Shown here: positions 55,545-63,854 of the stretch, piece after piece
Layout of the letters: each line of letters opens with the position of its first letter
How positions within the stretch are numbered: the stretch's first letter is position 1
From: an uncultured Holophagaceae bacterium
GTDB lineage: Bacteria > Acidobacteriota > Holophagae > Holophagales > Holophagaceae
Direction of reading: 5' to 3'
Length of the DNA stretch: 64,000 bases
Assembly: GCA_903884655.1 (NCBI GenBank)
Contig: CAISFO010000009.1
Coordinates: 1 to 64,000 of the forward strand
Notes under the pieces: model-generated
Database searches by the model: none
Told to the model about the DNA's origin: nothing
The model's input: the letters and a program-made list of their open reading frames with translations, nothing else
Made by a program: the position numbers and the translations under genes

Positions 55545-56317
55545 GCGCCCTCCTCTCCATCCAGAACATGACCCACTACTTCGGCGGGCTCAAGGCCGTG
55601 TCCGAGTTCTCCTTCGATGTACCCGAGGGCGTCATCTACGGTCTGATCGGCCCCAACGGCTCCGGGAAGACCACCTGCTTCAACCTCATCACGGGCATCT
55701 ACACCCCCACCCAGGGGAAGATCCTCTTCCAAGGGGAGGAGATCCAGGGCCACAAGCCCTTCCGCATCGTCCACAAGGGCATCGCCCGCACCTTCCAGAA
55801 CCTGCGCATCTTCAACAACCTTTCCGTCATCGACAACATCCGGGTGGCCCGGCACTTCACCACCACTTCCGGCGTGTTCAGCACCTTCCTCCGCCTGCCC
55901 AGTTTCAAGCAGGAAGAGGAGAAGGTCCGGGAAGAGGCCATGGACCTCATCCGCCTCATGAACCTGCACTCGCGGGCCACGGAGATGGCGAAGAACCTGC
56001 CCTACGGCGAGCTGCGCCGCCTCGAGATCGCCCGGGCCCTGGCCACCAAGCCCAAGCTCATCCTCCTGGATGAGCCGGCCGCCGGCATGAACCCCAAGGA
56101 GACCGAGGACCTGATGCGGCTCATCCAGCGCGTGCGGGACGAGTTCAAGGTCACGATCTTCCTCATCGAGCACCACATGAAGTTCGTGACGGGCATCTGC
56201 GAGAAGGTGAAGGTCATCGATTTCGGGACCACCATCGCGGAAGGCCGTCCCGAGGATGTCGTCAAGGAGCCCAAGGTCCTCGAGGCCTATCTCGGACGGA
56301 AGGCGGTCGTATGCTGA
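55541..56317 (+). CDS. livG: LIV-type ABC transporter ATPase LivG
   Basis: 258 residues. Walker A GPNGSGKTT, Q-loop region ARTFQNLRIF, an ABC signature of the LPYGELRRLEIARAL form, and Walker B LILLDEPAAGMN. It energises the transporter together with LivF. It overlaps livM upstream and livF downstream. Confidence 0.95.
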   Translation: MSALLSIQNMTHYFGGLKAVSEFSFDVPEGVIYGLIGPNGSGKTTCFNLITGIYTPTQGKILFQGEEIQGHKPFRIVHKGIARTFQNLRIFNNLSVIDNIRVARHFTTTSGVFSTFLRLPSFKQEEEKVREEAMDLIRLMNLHSRATEMAKNLPYGELRRLEIARALATKPKLILLDEPAAGMNPKETEDLMRLIQRVRDEFKVTIFLIEHHMKFVTGICEKVKVIDFGTTIAEGRPEDVVKEPKVLEAYLGRKAVVC

Positions 56318-57015
56318 GCGTCAAGAACCTCAAAGTCACCTACGGCAACATCGCCGCCATTTCGGATGTGTCCTTCGAAGTGCCCGAGGGCAAGATCGTC
56401 TGTCTCATCGGGGCGAACGGCGCCGGCAAGACCACCACCTTGAGGGCCATCAGCGGCCTGGTCGCACCCTCCGCCGGAACCGTGACCTTCAAAGGCGCGA
56501 ACATCACCGGAACCCCAGCCCACAAGCTGGTGGGCCTGGGCATGTCCCATGTTCCCGAAGGACGGCGGATCTTCCCCGTCCTGACGGTGAAGGAGAACCT
56601 CGAGCTGGCCGCCTGGACCGTCAAGGACAAGGTAGAAGTGAAGCGGCGCCTGGAAGAGGTCTACGAGATGTTCCCCCGCATCAAGGACCGCATCAGCCAG
56701 CTGGGGGGAACCCTCTCCGGCGGCGAGCAGCAGATGCTGGCCGTGGGCCGCGCCATGGTCACCGGGGGGGACATTTTGCTCCTCGATGAGCCCAGCATGG
56801 GCCTGGCGCCGGTGCTGGTGGACGAGATCTTCGACAAGATCGTCGCCATCAACAAGAAGGGTACGACCGTCCTGCTGGTCGAACAGAACGCCAGCGAGGC
56901 TCTGGAAATCTCGGACTTCGCCTATGTCCTGGAAGTGGGCTACAGCACGATCTCCGGGCCCGCCAAGGACATCGCCTCCGATTCCAGGGTGCGGGAAGCC
57001 TATCTGGGAGTCTGA
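56311..57015 (+). CDS. livF: LIV-type ABC transporter ATPase LivF
   Basis: 234 residues. Walker A GANGAGKTTTLRAI, signature TLSGGEQQMLAVGRAM, Walker B ILLLDEPSMGLAP. It is the last gene of the porin-livKHMGF operon; its start overlaps livG by 7 bases. A 403-base regulatory gap separates it from ansB. Confidence 0.95.
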   Translation: MLSVKNLKVTYGNIAAISDVSFEVPEGKIVCLIGANGAGKTTTLRAISGLVAPSAGTVTFKGANITGTPAHKLVGLGMSHVPEGRRIFPVLTVKENLELAAWTVKDKVEVKRRLEEVYEMFPRIKDRISQLGGTLSGGEQQMLAVGRAMVTGGDILLLDEPSMGLAPVLVDEIFDKIVAINKKGTTVLLVEQNASEALEISDFAYVLEVGYSTISGPAKDIASDSRVREAYLGV

Positions 57016-57139
57016 GCACCACCCCTGACGGGCGCTCACTCCAGACACGCCCTGTGCGAACCTCCGCTCCTCCGTCCTCCGGGCCGGGTGGGTGGAGGTC
57101 CGTCCTTCCCGCCGTGAATCCAGCGGCCGACAACCCTTC

Positions 57140-57151
57140 AACCCCTATAAC
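57140..57151 (+). promoter_or_regulatory. Upstream box 1 of ansB
   Basis: AACCCCTATAAC, the counterpart of AACCCTTATAAC upstream of aspA. It is exactly 100 bp before box 2. Confidence 0.65.
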
Positions 57152-57239
57152 ATCCCGCCTTCCGGTCCATCCGGGCCTGTCTATTTTTTCTTGCAGAACA
57201 TCAAGTTATGGAACCTGTTTGGTGACTGTGGACCGGGAC

Positions 57240-57251
57240 GTTATACCCCTT
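57240..57251 (+). promoter_or_regulatory. Upstream box 2 of ansB
   Basis: GTTATACCCCTT, identical to box 2 of aspA. It begins 106 bp before the -24 element, the same as at aspA. Confidence 0.7.
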
Positions 57252-57345
57252 GAAACCCTCCCATAGATTCTCCCTCTGAGCGGTTTGACTGCCATCTGGC
57301 CGCATTGGCAACAGTAGGAACGAATTGCGCAGAACAGGAATTCCG

Positions 57346-57361
57346 TGGCACTCCGCTTGCT
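57346..57361 (+). promoter_or_regulatory. Sigma-54 promoter of ansB
   Basis: TGGCAC, five bases, TTGCT: a full match to the core RpoN -24/-12 consensus with correct spacing. The start codon of ansB is 58 bases downstream, with AAGGAG as RBS. Confidence 0.8.
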
Positions 57362-57418
57362 GGATAGCCATGGAATCCTCCCTCTATCAGCAATCCCCCC
57401 AACCAAGGAGAATCGCCT

Positions 57419-58528
57419 ATGAACCGAGCCAGCCTCATGTCCAAACCCTGGGCAGCCACTGCCCTGGTCTGCGCCCTCGCGCTCAGTGCCGTCGGTCCGG
57501 TCCTGGCCCAGGCCGCGGAAACAGCGGCCCCAGCCAAACTCGCCAACATCGTCATCGTGGCCACTGGCGGCACCATCGCCGGCACCGGCGCCACCAGCAC
57601 GACCACCGTCGGCTATACCGCCGCCAAGGTGGGCGTCGAGCGTCTGATCGAAGCCGTGCCTGAGCTGAAGAAGGTCGCCAATGTGCGTGGCGAGCAGGTG
57701 TTCCAGGTTGCCAGCGAGAACATGACCGATGACCTCTGGCTGAAGCTCGGCAAGCGCGTGAACCAGCTGCTGGCCCAGAGCGATGTCGACGGCATCGTGA
57801 TCACCCACGGCACCGACACCCTCGAAGAGACCGCCTACTTCCTCGACCTGGTGGTGAAGAGCTCCAAGCCTGTGGTCCTGGTGGGCGCCATGCGTCCCTC
57901 CACCGCCATCTCCGCCGACGGCCCCATCAACCTCTACAACGCCACCCTCCTCGCCGCCAGCCCGGCTGCCGTGGGCAAGGGCGTGCTGGTGGCCCTCAAT
58001 GACCAGATCAACGCCGGCCGCGACGTCACCAAGGTGAACACCTCCACCCTGGACACCTTCCGCACCCCTGACCTGGGCTTCCTCGGCTACCTGCAGGACA
58101 ACCAGGCCCACTTCTACCGGACCCCGGTCCGCAAGCACACGCTGGCCACCGAGTTCGACATTGTCAAGCTCGAGACTTTGCCCAAGGTCGACATTGTCTA
58201 CGGCTATGCCAATGCCTCCCGCGTGCCCGTCGACGCCCTCGTGGCCGCCGGCGCCAAGGGCATCATTCACGCTGGCGTCGGTGATGGCAGCGTGCACAAG
58301 AACGTCATGCCTGGCCTGACTGATGCACGGAAGAAGGGTGTGGTCGTGGTTCGCAGCTCCCGCGTCGGAAGCGGCATCATCGCCCGCAACGGCGAAGCCA
58401 ACGACGATGAGCTGGATCTGGTTGTCTCCGATTCGCTCAATCCCCAGAAGGCCCGCATCCTACTGATGCTCGGGCTTACCAAGACGAACGACACCAAGGA
58501 ACTGCAGCGCATGTTCCGCGCCTACTGA
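57419..58528 (+). CDS. ansB: Type II L-asparaginase, secreted
   Basis: 369 residues. An export signal (about 1-32, ending VLAQA) is followed by the asparaginase domain. The first catalytic threonine is Thr52 in ATGGTIAGTGA, and the second motif is HGTDTLEET with the downstream lysine in KSSKPVVLVGAMRP. It hydrolyses periplasmic asparagine (often also glutamine) to aspartate and ammonia. RBS AAGGAG lies eight bases upstream. Its signal peptide resembles that of the aspartase, and its promoter region shares the aspA layout. It is followed by a strong terminator. Confidence 0.94.
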   Translation: MNRASLMSKPWAATALVCALALSAVGPVLAQAAETAAPAKLANIVIVATGGTIAGTGATSTTTVGYTAAKVGVERLIEAVPELKKVANVRGEQVFQVASENMTDDLWLKLGKRVNQLLAQSDVDGIVITHGTDTLEETAYFLDLVVKSSKPVVLVGAMRPSTAISADGPINLYNATLLAASPAAVGKGVLVALNDQINAGRDVTKVNTSTLDTFRTPDLGFLGYLQDNQAHFYRTPVRKHTLATEFDIVKLETLPKVDIVYGYANASRVPVDALVAAGAKGIIHAGVGDGSVHKNVMPGLTDARKKGVVVVRSSRVGSGIIARNGEANDDELDLVVSDSLNPQKARILLMLGLTKTNDTKELQRMFRAY

Positions 58529-58541
58529 TCCGCCTGCCGAT

Positions 58542-58575
58542 GCAGGGCCCCCTGCCGCGAGGCAGGGGGCCCTGC
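58542..58575. terminator. Strong hairpin terminator between ansB and the convergent gene
   Basis: GCAGGGCCCCCTGCC (58542-58556) pairs perfectly with GGCAGGGGGCCCTGC (58561-58575) around a GCGA loop. The 15-bp stem sits in the 60-base convergent gap and can serve both directions, though without a T-run. Confidence 0.7.
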
Positions 58576-58588
58576 CCTTGGAAGGGGA

Positions 58589-59419
58589 CTATTTCTTGAC
58601 GAGGCTGGCCCCCTTGAAGGCCATGAGGATGTGCGTCTTGTTCCCGCCGATCCACGCCGTAAGGTCCAGGTTGGAAGGTACCAGCAGACCCTCCACCGGC
58701 TTGTTTGTGATCAGCACCGCCACGCGGATCTCAGGCGCAGGTGCCTTCTCCTGGTAGGTGGCCTCGTAGCTGGCAAGCACCAGCCCCCCCGGCAACCGGT
58801 CGAAGACGGGCCGGATGACGGAATCAAATACCGGCGTGGTCACCCGCATCTCGGTCACGGCATAGCTTCCGTCCATCAGGATGTCGACCTTGGTGTCCTT
58901 GCCCTCCACCCACTGCACCCGGTAGTTGGCGCCCGTGTCTTCGAGCTTCAGGCCGCTGCCCACTTTGGAGAACGGGGTCTCGATCATGAAGGGGTTCCAG
59001 GTCTGGAAGAAGCCGGTGAGCATCTGGTCCATGCCGTTGTAGACCTGGCCCATGCCTGCCTTCATCTGGTCATTGACGGTCTCCACCTCGTTATGGGTGA
59101 TCCTGGCGTCGCCCGCCGCATCCACCACCACATCGAAACGCACCTTGGCGAAGACCTTCATGGCGGCCTCGAATCCGGCAGGATTGGTCTGGGCCAGGTC
59201 ACCAAGCAGGGAGGACCAGTCCGGAGAGGCCTGGAAGGCGTACTGCTTGAAGCCCCTCGCAGACAGGTTGTAGTAGGCGCTTCGGGCCTTGGCGAGGACC
59301 TCCTTGGGTTCCGGGCTGCTCGCCGGGGCCTGGGCCCGGAGGCAGGGCAGGACAGTAAACGCACCGAAACCTGCAACAAGGATCGGCAACATTTGGACAA
59401 AGCGTCGGCAACGGCTCAA
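58589..59419 (-). CDS. Exported protein of unknown function
   Basis: About 276 residues. An N-terminal export signal (hydrophobic LPILVAGFGAFTVL, cleavage near RAQA) is followed by a soluble domain of mixed helices and strands without a recognised motif. The start is uncertain: TTG 59419 with AGGGGG upstream keeps a basic n-region (RCRR), while ATG 59392 and TTG 59440 are alternatives. The mature part shows some resemblance to lipoprotein-sorting-type beta folds, but not enough to name. Confidence 0.55.
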   Translation of the reverse strand: MSRCRRFVQMLPILVAGFGAFTVLPCLRAQAPASSPEPKEVLAKARSAYYNLSARGFKQYAFQASPDWSSLLGDLAQTNPAGFEAAMKVFAKVRFDVVVDAAGDARITHNEVETVNDQMKAGMGQVYNGMDQMLTGFFQTWNPFMIETPFSKVGSGLKLEDTGANYRVQWVEGKDTKVDILMDGSYAVTEMRVTTPVFDSVIRPVFDRLPGGLVLASYEATYQEKAPAPEIRVAVLITNKPVEGLLVPSNLDLTAWIGGNKTHILMAFKGASLVKK

Positions 59420-59640
59420 GGGGCCCCCTGGGGAAGACAAGTGATGGACGGATCAGCCCATTCTAGGCGGATCCATCTGCCGGGCCACGGTATCCCTGGT
59501 CGAACCCCGGGCCGTCGCCACGCGGAGCACCGGAACCACGAAGGAGGGCAAGCAGACCCCGTTCGTGGTCTTTTCGGAATCCGCTTCGCGGATGCGCGCG
59601 GCGAAGAGACATTTCCTGGCTGGGGGGTTGAGCCTTCGTT
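59420..59640. other. Intergenic stretch downstream of the Ptb-kinase fusion
   Basis: About 220 bases. Two short inverted repeats are present: ACCACGAA with TTCGTGGT (about 59533-59570, followed by CTTTT on the plus strand) and ATCCGC with GCGGAT (59579-59593). Neither is a convincing terminator for the minus-strand fusion gene. No gene is seen. Confidence 0.4.
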
Positions 59641-61851
59641 TCAGTTGGTCGGCGGATAATCCTTGGCGGTCTCCCGCCCGGACAGCACCCGCAGGGCGCC
59701 CTTGGCCAGGGCGGCCATCTCGTTCTCGCCGGGGTAGACCTGCACGGGGCAGCCCAGGGCGGAGGTGAGACGGCGGAGCTCGACCACGAGGCGGGCAGAA
59801 CGGGCCATGCCGCCGGTGAGCAGGATGGCGTCGATGGCCTGGCCTTCGAAGGCCGGGGCCAGAGCGGTGATGGCCTTGGCGATCTGGTAGGTCATGGCCT
59901 CGTAGACCAGCCTGGCTTCGGCGTCCCCGGCATCGACGCGCCGCTCCACCTCGCGCAGGTCGGCGGTGCCCAGCAGGTCCAGGAGACCGCCCCGACCCTT
60001 GTTCTTCAGCTTCAGCTCGGCCTTGGTGTATTTGCCCGAGAAGCAGAGGTCGATGAGCTGGCCCGGCGGCAGGCTGCCCGTGCGCTGGGGCGAGAAGGGC
60101 CCCTCCCCGTCCAGGCCGTTGTTCACATCGATGTAGCGGCCCTTCCGGTGGGCGCCCACGGTGATGCCTCCGCCCATGTGGGCCACGATGACATTGATGC
60201 GCTCGTAGAAGGTCTCGTGCTCTTCGGCGTAGCGCCGGGCCGTGGCGATCTGGTTCAGGGCGTGGCTGATCACCCGGCGGGGCAGCTCCTTCAGGCCCGA
60301 GACCTTCACCTTGGGATCGGCCTCGTCCACCACCACCGGATCGATGATGTAGGCGGGCTTGCCGGTGCCGGCCACCAGCTCCGAGGCGATGAGGGCCCCC
60401 AGGTTCGAGGCGTGCTCGCCGCGGCCACCAGCCTTCAGGTCCGCCTGCATGGCCTCGCCCACGATCCAGGTGCCATGCGGGATGGGTCGCAGCAGGCCGC
60501 CCCGCCCCGCCACCGCATCGAGATCCGCCAGGCCCAGGCCGTGGCCCGCCAGGAAGCGCAGCACAGCCTCCTTCCGGAAGGCGAACTGCTCAGTGATGGG
60601 CCGGCCTTCAAACGGCTTCAGGTCCTCGGCGGAATGCTGGAGCTCCTCGGTGAAGCGCTCCTCGTCCCCCTCGAAGATGGAGGTCTTGGTGGAGGTGGAG
60701 CCGGGATTCAGCACCAGAACCCGGTGGCGCCGGAAGAAAGTGTCTTTGGGGGTGCGCTGCCACTCGCCGTAGTGGTGCAGGCGCATGACGGAGGCCTTCA
60801 CCGCCAGCCGGATGTCCTCGGGTGTGCAGTCCATGGGCAAGTCCACGCCCTGGAACCGCAGGCCGAACATCACCGGGAATTTCCGCGCCCCCGGGAAGCG
60901 CGTGGCATAGAGGTTGTAGAGCAGGTTCCCCATGTCCAGGTTGGGGCAGACGATGACATTGGGCGCGCCCTCCCAGGGCAGCCCCTCGGCGTGGTAGAGG
61001 TCGGCGGAGCGGCGGGACAGCGCCACATTCACCTTCACCTCGCCCTGGATGTGGATGGTGCCGTAGCGGGCGGCGTGCTGGACGCGCTCCGCGAGGATTT
61101 CCGGCACCAGGTCCGCGGCCCGCCGCACCAGCTCCGGCGAGGGTCCCTCATCGCTGCCCCGGTTGGAGTAGGACACCATCGCGCAGCGGATCTCGGGCAG
61201 CACGTCCTCGGGAATGAGGTCCCTAGCCACGGCGCAGGTGCCCACCGCCACCTCCGCCAGGGTGCGCGGCGACATGCTGGCGTTCACGCCCACGTCCCCG
61301 AAGACCACGATGTTCTGGGGATAGACCTCTTCGGGATGCTCGTCGGGCAGCACGAAGACCCCGGCCTCGCAGGTGAAGGCCCGCTGGGCCAGCAGCTCCA
61401 CCATGGGGCGGAAGAAGGCCTTGGGCTCGTGGATGGCCCCGCCCACCACCATGTCGGCGTGCCCCAGCTTCACGGCCCAGATGCCAAAGCGGCCCGGCTC
61501 GGACACCAGTGACCGGGCCTCGTCCTCGCACATGGGACGCTCATGCTCCCGGCACCAGTCCAGGCAGGCCCCCGTGAACTCACCGATCAGGTCCGGACGG
61601 GTGGCCGGATCCACGAAGGCGCTTTCGGACAGGGTATAGGCCAGCCGGTCCTCGCCGAGACGGGCCAGCTCCCGGGTGGCCAGGGCCCGCACCTCGGCCT
61701 CGGGCGCCAGGAACACGGGCCGGATGAAGCGGCCCAGGAAACAGGCCGCTTCCAGGGTGCGGGCATCCAGGGCCTCCGGAAACACCACCGTGGGGCGGTT
61801 CCGGGACTCAGCCAGCAGCCGGCTGTCGAGGGAGGCTTCGATGTCGAACAT
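59641..61851 (-). CDS. Fused phosphate acyltransferase / butyrate (acetate) kinase
   Basis: 736 residues in one frame. Residues about 1-375 form a Pta/Ptb-type acyltransferase: HADMVVGGAIHEPKAFFRP, VSYSNRGSDEG, then VIVCPNLDMGNLLYNL. Residues about 378-736 form an acyl kinase of the butyrate-kinase group: LVLNPGSTSTKTSIFEG at its start, AVAGRGGLLRPIPHGTW and IVAHMGGGITVGAH later. Together they would convert acyl-CoA and phosphate through acyl phosphate to the acid and ATP, with possible channelling. The two activities are normally separate genes (ptb-buk). The substrate (acetyl, butyryl or branched) is not settled. Confidence 0.88.
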   Translation of the reverse strand: MFDIEASLDSRLLAESRNRPTVVFPEALDARTLEAACFLGRFIRPVFLAPEAEVRALATRELARLGEDRLAYTLSESAFVDPATRPDLIGEFTGACLDWCREHERPMCEDEARSLVSEPGRFGIWAVKLGHADMVVGGAIHEPKAFFRPMVELLAQRAFTCEAGVFVLPDEHPEEVYPQNIVVFGDVGVNASMSPRTLAEVAVGTCAVARDLIPEDVLPEIRCAMVSYSNRGSDEGPSPELVRRAADLVPEILAERVQHAARYGTIHIQGEVKVNVALSRRSADLYHAEGLPWEGAPNVIVCPNLDMGNLLYNLYATRFPGARKFPVMFGLRFQGVDLPMDCTPEDIRLAVKASVMRLHHYGEWQRTPKDTFFRRHRVLVLNPGSTSTKTSIFEGDEERFTEELQHSAEDLKPFEGRPITEQFAFRKEAVLRFLAGHGLGLADLDAVAGRGGLLRPIPHGTWIVGEAMQADLKAGGRGEHASNLGALIASELVAGTGKPAYIIDPVVVDEADPKVKVSGLKELPRRVISHALNQIATARRYAEEHETFYERINVIVAHMGGGITVGAHRKGRYIDVNNGLDGEGPFSPQRTGSLPPGQLIDLCFSGKYTKAELKLKNKGRGGLLDLLGTADLREVERRVDAGDAEARLVYEAMTYQIAKAITALAPAFEGQAIDAILLTGGMARSARLVVELRRLTSALGCPVQVYPGENEMAALAKGALRVLSGRETAKDYPPTN

Positions 61852-61928
61852 GGGGCTCCGGATTCCTTCGCCCAGGGAGTCTAGCAGGGGTTCGGCCCTG
61901 TTTTTCTACCTGGGGGTCATATTCCGGA

Positions 61929-62549
61929 TCAGCGGTCTGCGCTGGCGGATTCCACCCATACCACTTCGCAGGAACCATCGCCGGTATCCGTGCGGGAGAG
62001 GCTGCTGACCCAGTGCCAGCCGTCCGGTCCGTCCGCCCGCACAAGTTTTCCGCGCAGTTCCACGATCTGGCCGACTTTCATCGACAGCAGCCGATCGGCC
62101 ACGGCGCTGGTGGCGGGAATCAGGTGCATGTTCGCGCTGTGGCTGATCACCTGGTCGGCGGGGATCGGCATGTCCCCGGAACTCCAGAAGTACCAGCGGT
62201 CCCGCTGCTGGATGGTGAAAGCCCCCAGGATCCTGGAATCGGACATGGGACCCCAGCCCAGGGCGAAGTCCACCGGGGACAACTGCGCCGGCCGGTCGAA
62301 GCGGTACCGCTCCCGGCCGAGGATCCGCGCCCGGATCTCGAACCGGGCCAGCGGCGTGATCCGGTGGTCCCGATGGTTCCAGGTCGCCGGGGAGTCCGAT
62401 TCCGTCTGGACTGGATCCAGGGGTGCAAGCACCCCCGGAGGCTGGGACAGCGGACGGCCCTGCCACCAGCCCAAACCCAGCAACCCCGCCAGCAGCCCGG
62501 CACCCAGCAGGCCCCAACGCTCGCGCAGCCAATCCTGGAGATCGTCCAT
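61929..62549 (-). CDS. Conserved membrane-anchored protein of unknown function
   Basis: 206 residues. One N-terminal transmembrane helix (about 14-32), then a periplasmic-side domain with the motifs DFALGWGPMSD, ISHSANMHLIPA and GQIVELRGKLV and an SSLSRTDTGDG ending. I recall this combination from a conserved hypothetical family in proteobacteria; the function is unknown. It sits between the TlpA-like gene and the Ptb-kinase fusion on the same strand. Confidence 0.68.
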   Translation of the reverse strand: MDDLQDWLRERWGLLGAGLLAGLLGLGWWQGRPLSQPPGVLAPLDPVQTESDSPATWNHRDHRITPLARFEIRARILGRERYRFDRPAQLSPVDFALGWGPMSDSRILGAFTIQQRDRWYFWSSGDMPIPADQVISHSANMHLIPATSAVADRLLSMKVGQIVELRGKLVRADGPDGWHWVSSLSRTDTGDGSCEVVWVESASADR

Positions 62550-62592
62550 CAGTCAGCCTTCTGCACGGGTGCTCTTGCCCTGAGTTCCCACC

Positions 62593-63135
62593 CTACTCCG
62601 CGAGCAGGGCTTCGATCACCGGCTCGACAAACTCGGGCTTGAGACCGATGGCTCGCAGGTTGCCCCGGCGGTCGACGACTGCGTAGGTGGGCCACCACTG
62701 GACGTTCCAGGCCGCCGTGCTGGCCTTGGCGACCCGGGCGGTGGGATAGCTCAGACCGGTGGCCTTGGCCACCTCCTCCATCTTCTCCTCGCCCCGGCCG
62801 CTGCCACAGGCACCGACCAGCAGAACGCCCCGGTTGGTGTATTTCTTCGCGAGTTCGTTGTTGTGGGGCACCGAGGCCCGGCAGGGGCCACACCAGGTGG
62901 CCCAGAAATCCACCACCAGGATCTTCCCCTGCATGGCCGCAGGCTTCACTTCGCCATTCAGCCAGCCCGCCAGGTCAAGGCCCGGAGCCGGTTTGCCCAG
63001 CATGGGCGCGTGGATCGACCAGGCTTTCTCAAGCCAGTGCCCCTCCCGGGCGAGGGCGGCCACCTTCGGATTCTCGGCAGCGAGCCCGAGACCTGGGAGC
63101 AGTAGGCACAGGGTCAATGCATGGGCCAGTTTCAT
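62593..63135 (-). CDS. TlpA-like periplasmic thioredoxin
   Basis: 180 residues. A signal peptide (MKLAHALTLCLLLPGLGLA) is followed by a TlpA/ResA-type thioredoxin domain with the redox motif WCGPC in VVDFWATWCGPC and the cis-proline region WWPTYAVVD. It is likely a thiol-disulfide reductase of the periplasm, for example in cytochrome maturation. RBS GAGGAG precedes the start. It is divergent from the aldolase gene. Confidence 0.85.
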   Translation of the reverse strand: MKLAHALTLCLLLPGLGLAAENPKVAALAREGHWLEKAWSIHAPMLGKPAPGLDLAGWLNGEVKPAAMQGKILVVDFWATWCGPCRASVPHNNELAKKYTNRGVLLVGACGSGRGEEKMEEVAKATGLSYPTARVAKASTAAWNVQWWPTYAVVDRRGNLRAIGLKPEFVEPVIEALLAE

Positions 63136-63206
63136 GGAGGCTCCTCGGTGGTTTCCCAGGATAGCTGGAATGCATGCCCTACCCCGGGTGCTCTACACTG
63201 AATCCC

Positions 63207-63854
63207 ATGTCAGATGCCCTGCTGCTCGACCTCCTCGATGCCTGCCGTCGACTCCACGCGGGGGGCCTGCTGGCGGCTTCCGATGGGAACCTGTCCGTGC
63301 GGCTGCCCAACGGCCTCATCGCCATGACGCCCAGCGGCGTGCCCAAAGCCAAGGTGCAGTTGAAGGACCTGGCCCACCTGCAGCTGGACGGCACCATCCT
63401 CGAAGGCCGCCCCAGCAGCGAGCGGGCCATGCACCTGGCCATCTACCGGGCCGTGCCGCAGGCCAGGGCCATCGTACACGCCCACCCGCCCACGGCCATC
63501 GCCTGGTCCCTGGCGCGCCCCGACCTGCAGGAGCTTCCCTCGGATGGCCTTCCGGAGGTGATCCTCGCCGCGGGCCGCATCCCCATCGTGCCCATGGCCC
63601 TGCCCGGTACGGAAGAGATGGGCGCAAACCTGCTGCCCTTCCTGCCCGCGCACCGCCTGATGATCCTGGCCCGTCACGGGGGCCTCTGCTGGGGTGAGCA
63701 CCTGGACGAGGCCGCGGGTGGCATGGAACGCCTTGAACAGGTGGCCACCATCCTCTGGAAGGCTGAGATCCTCGGCGGCGCGAAACCGTTGATGCCTGAC
63801 GAGTTGGAGGAACTGCGGGCCCTCCGCACCAAGCTTGGACCGAGGATCATCTGA
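63207..63854 (+). CDS. Class II aldolase/adducin-family protein
   Basis: 215 residues. Zinc-site elements are SDGNLSVRL near the N-terminus, HAHPPTA (two His ligands) in the middle, and the third His in LARHGGLCWG. The family includes L-fuculose-phosphate aldolases, MtnB dehydratase and the 5-methylthioribulose-phosphate aldolase of the DHAP shunt. Its stop overlaps the mtnA start by one base, so a methylthioadenosine-salvage role is likely. It resembles aldolases more than MtnB. Confidence 0.82.
   Translation: MSDALLLDLLDACRRLHAGGLLAASDGNLSVRLPNGLIAMTPSGVPKAKVQLKDLAHLQLDGTILEGRPSSERAMHLAIYRAVPQARAIVHAHPPTAIAWSLARPDLQELPSDGLPEVILAAGRIPIVPMALPGTEEMGANLLPFLPAHRLMILARHGGLCWGEHLDEAAGGMERLEQVATILWKAEILGGAKPLMPDELEELRALRTKLGPRII

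Larger units (their letters stand above)
57016..57418 (+). promoter_or_regulatory. Regulatory region of ansB
   Basis: 403 bases without a gene. It holds box 1 (57140-57151), box 2 (57240-57251) and a -24/-12 promoter (57346-57361), all reading toward ansB. No clear terminator for livF was seen in the first 120 bases. The GC content drops around 57180-57215. Confidence 0.75.
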
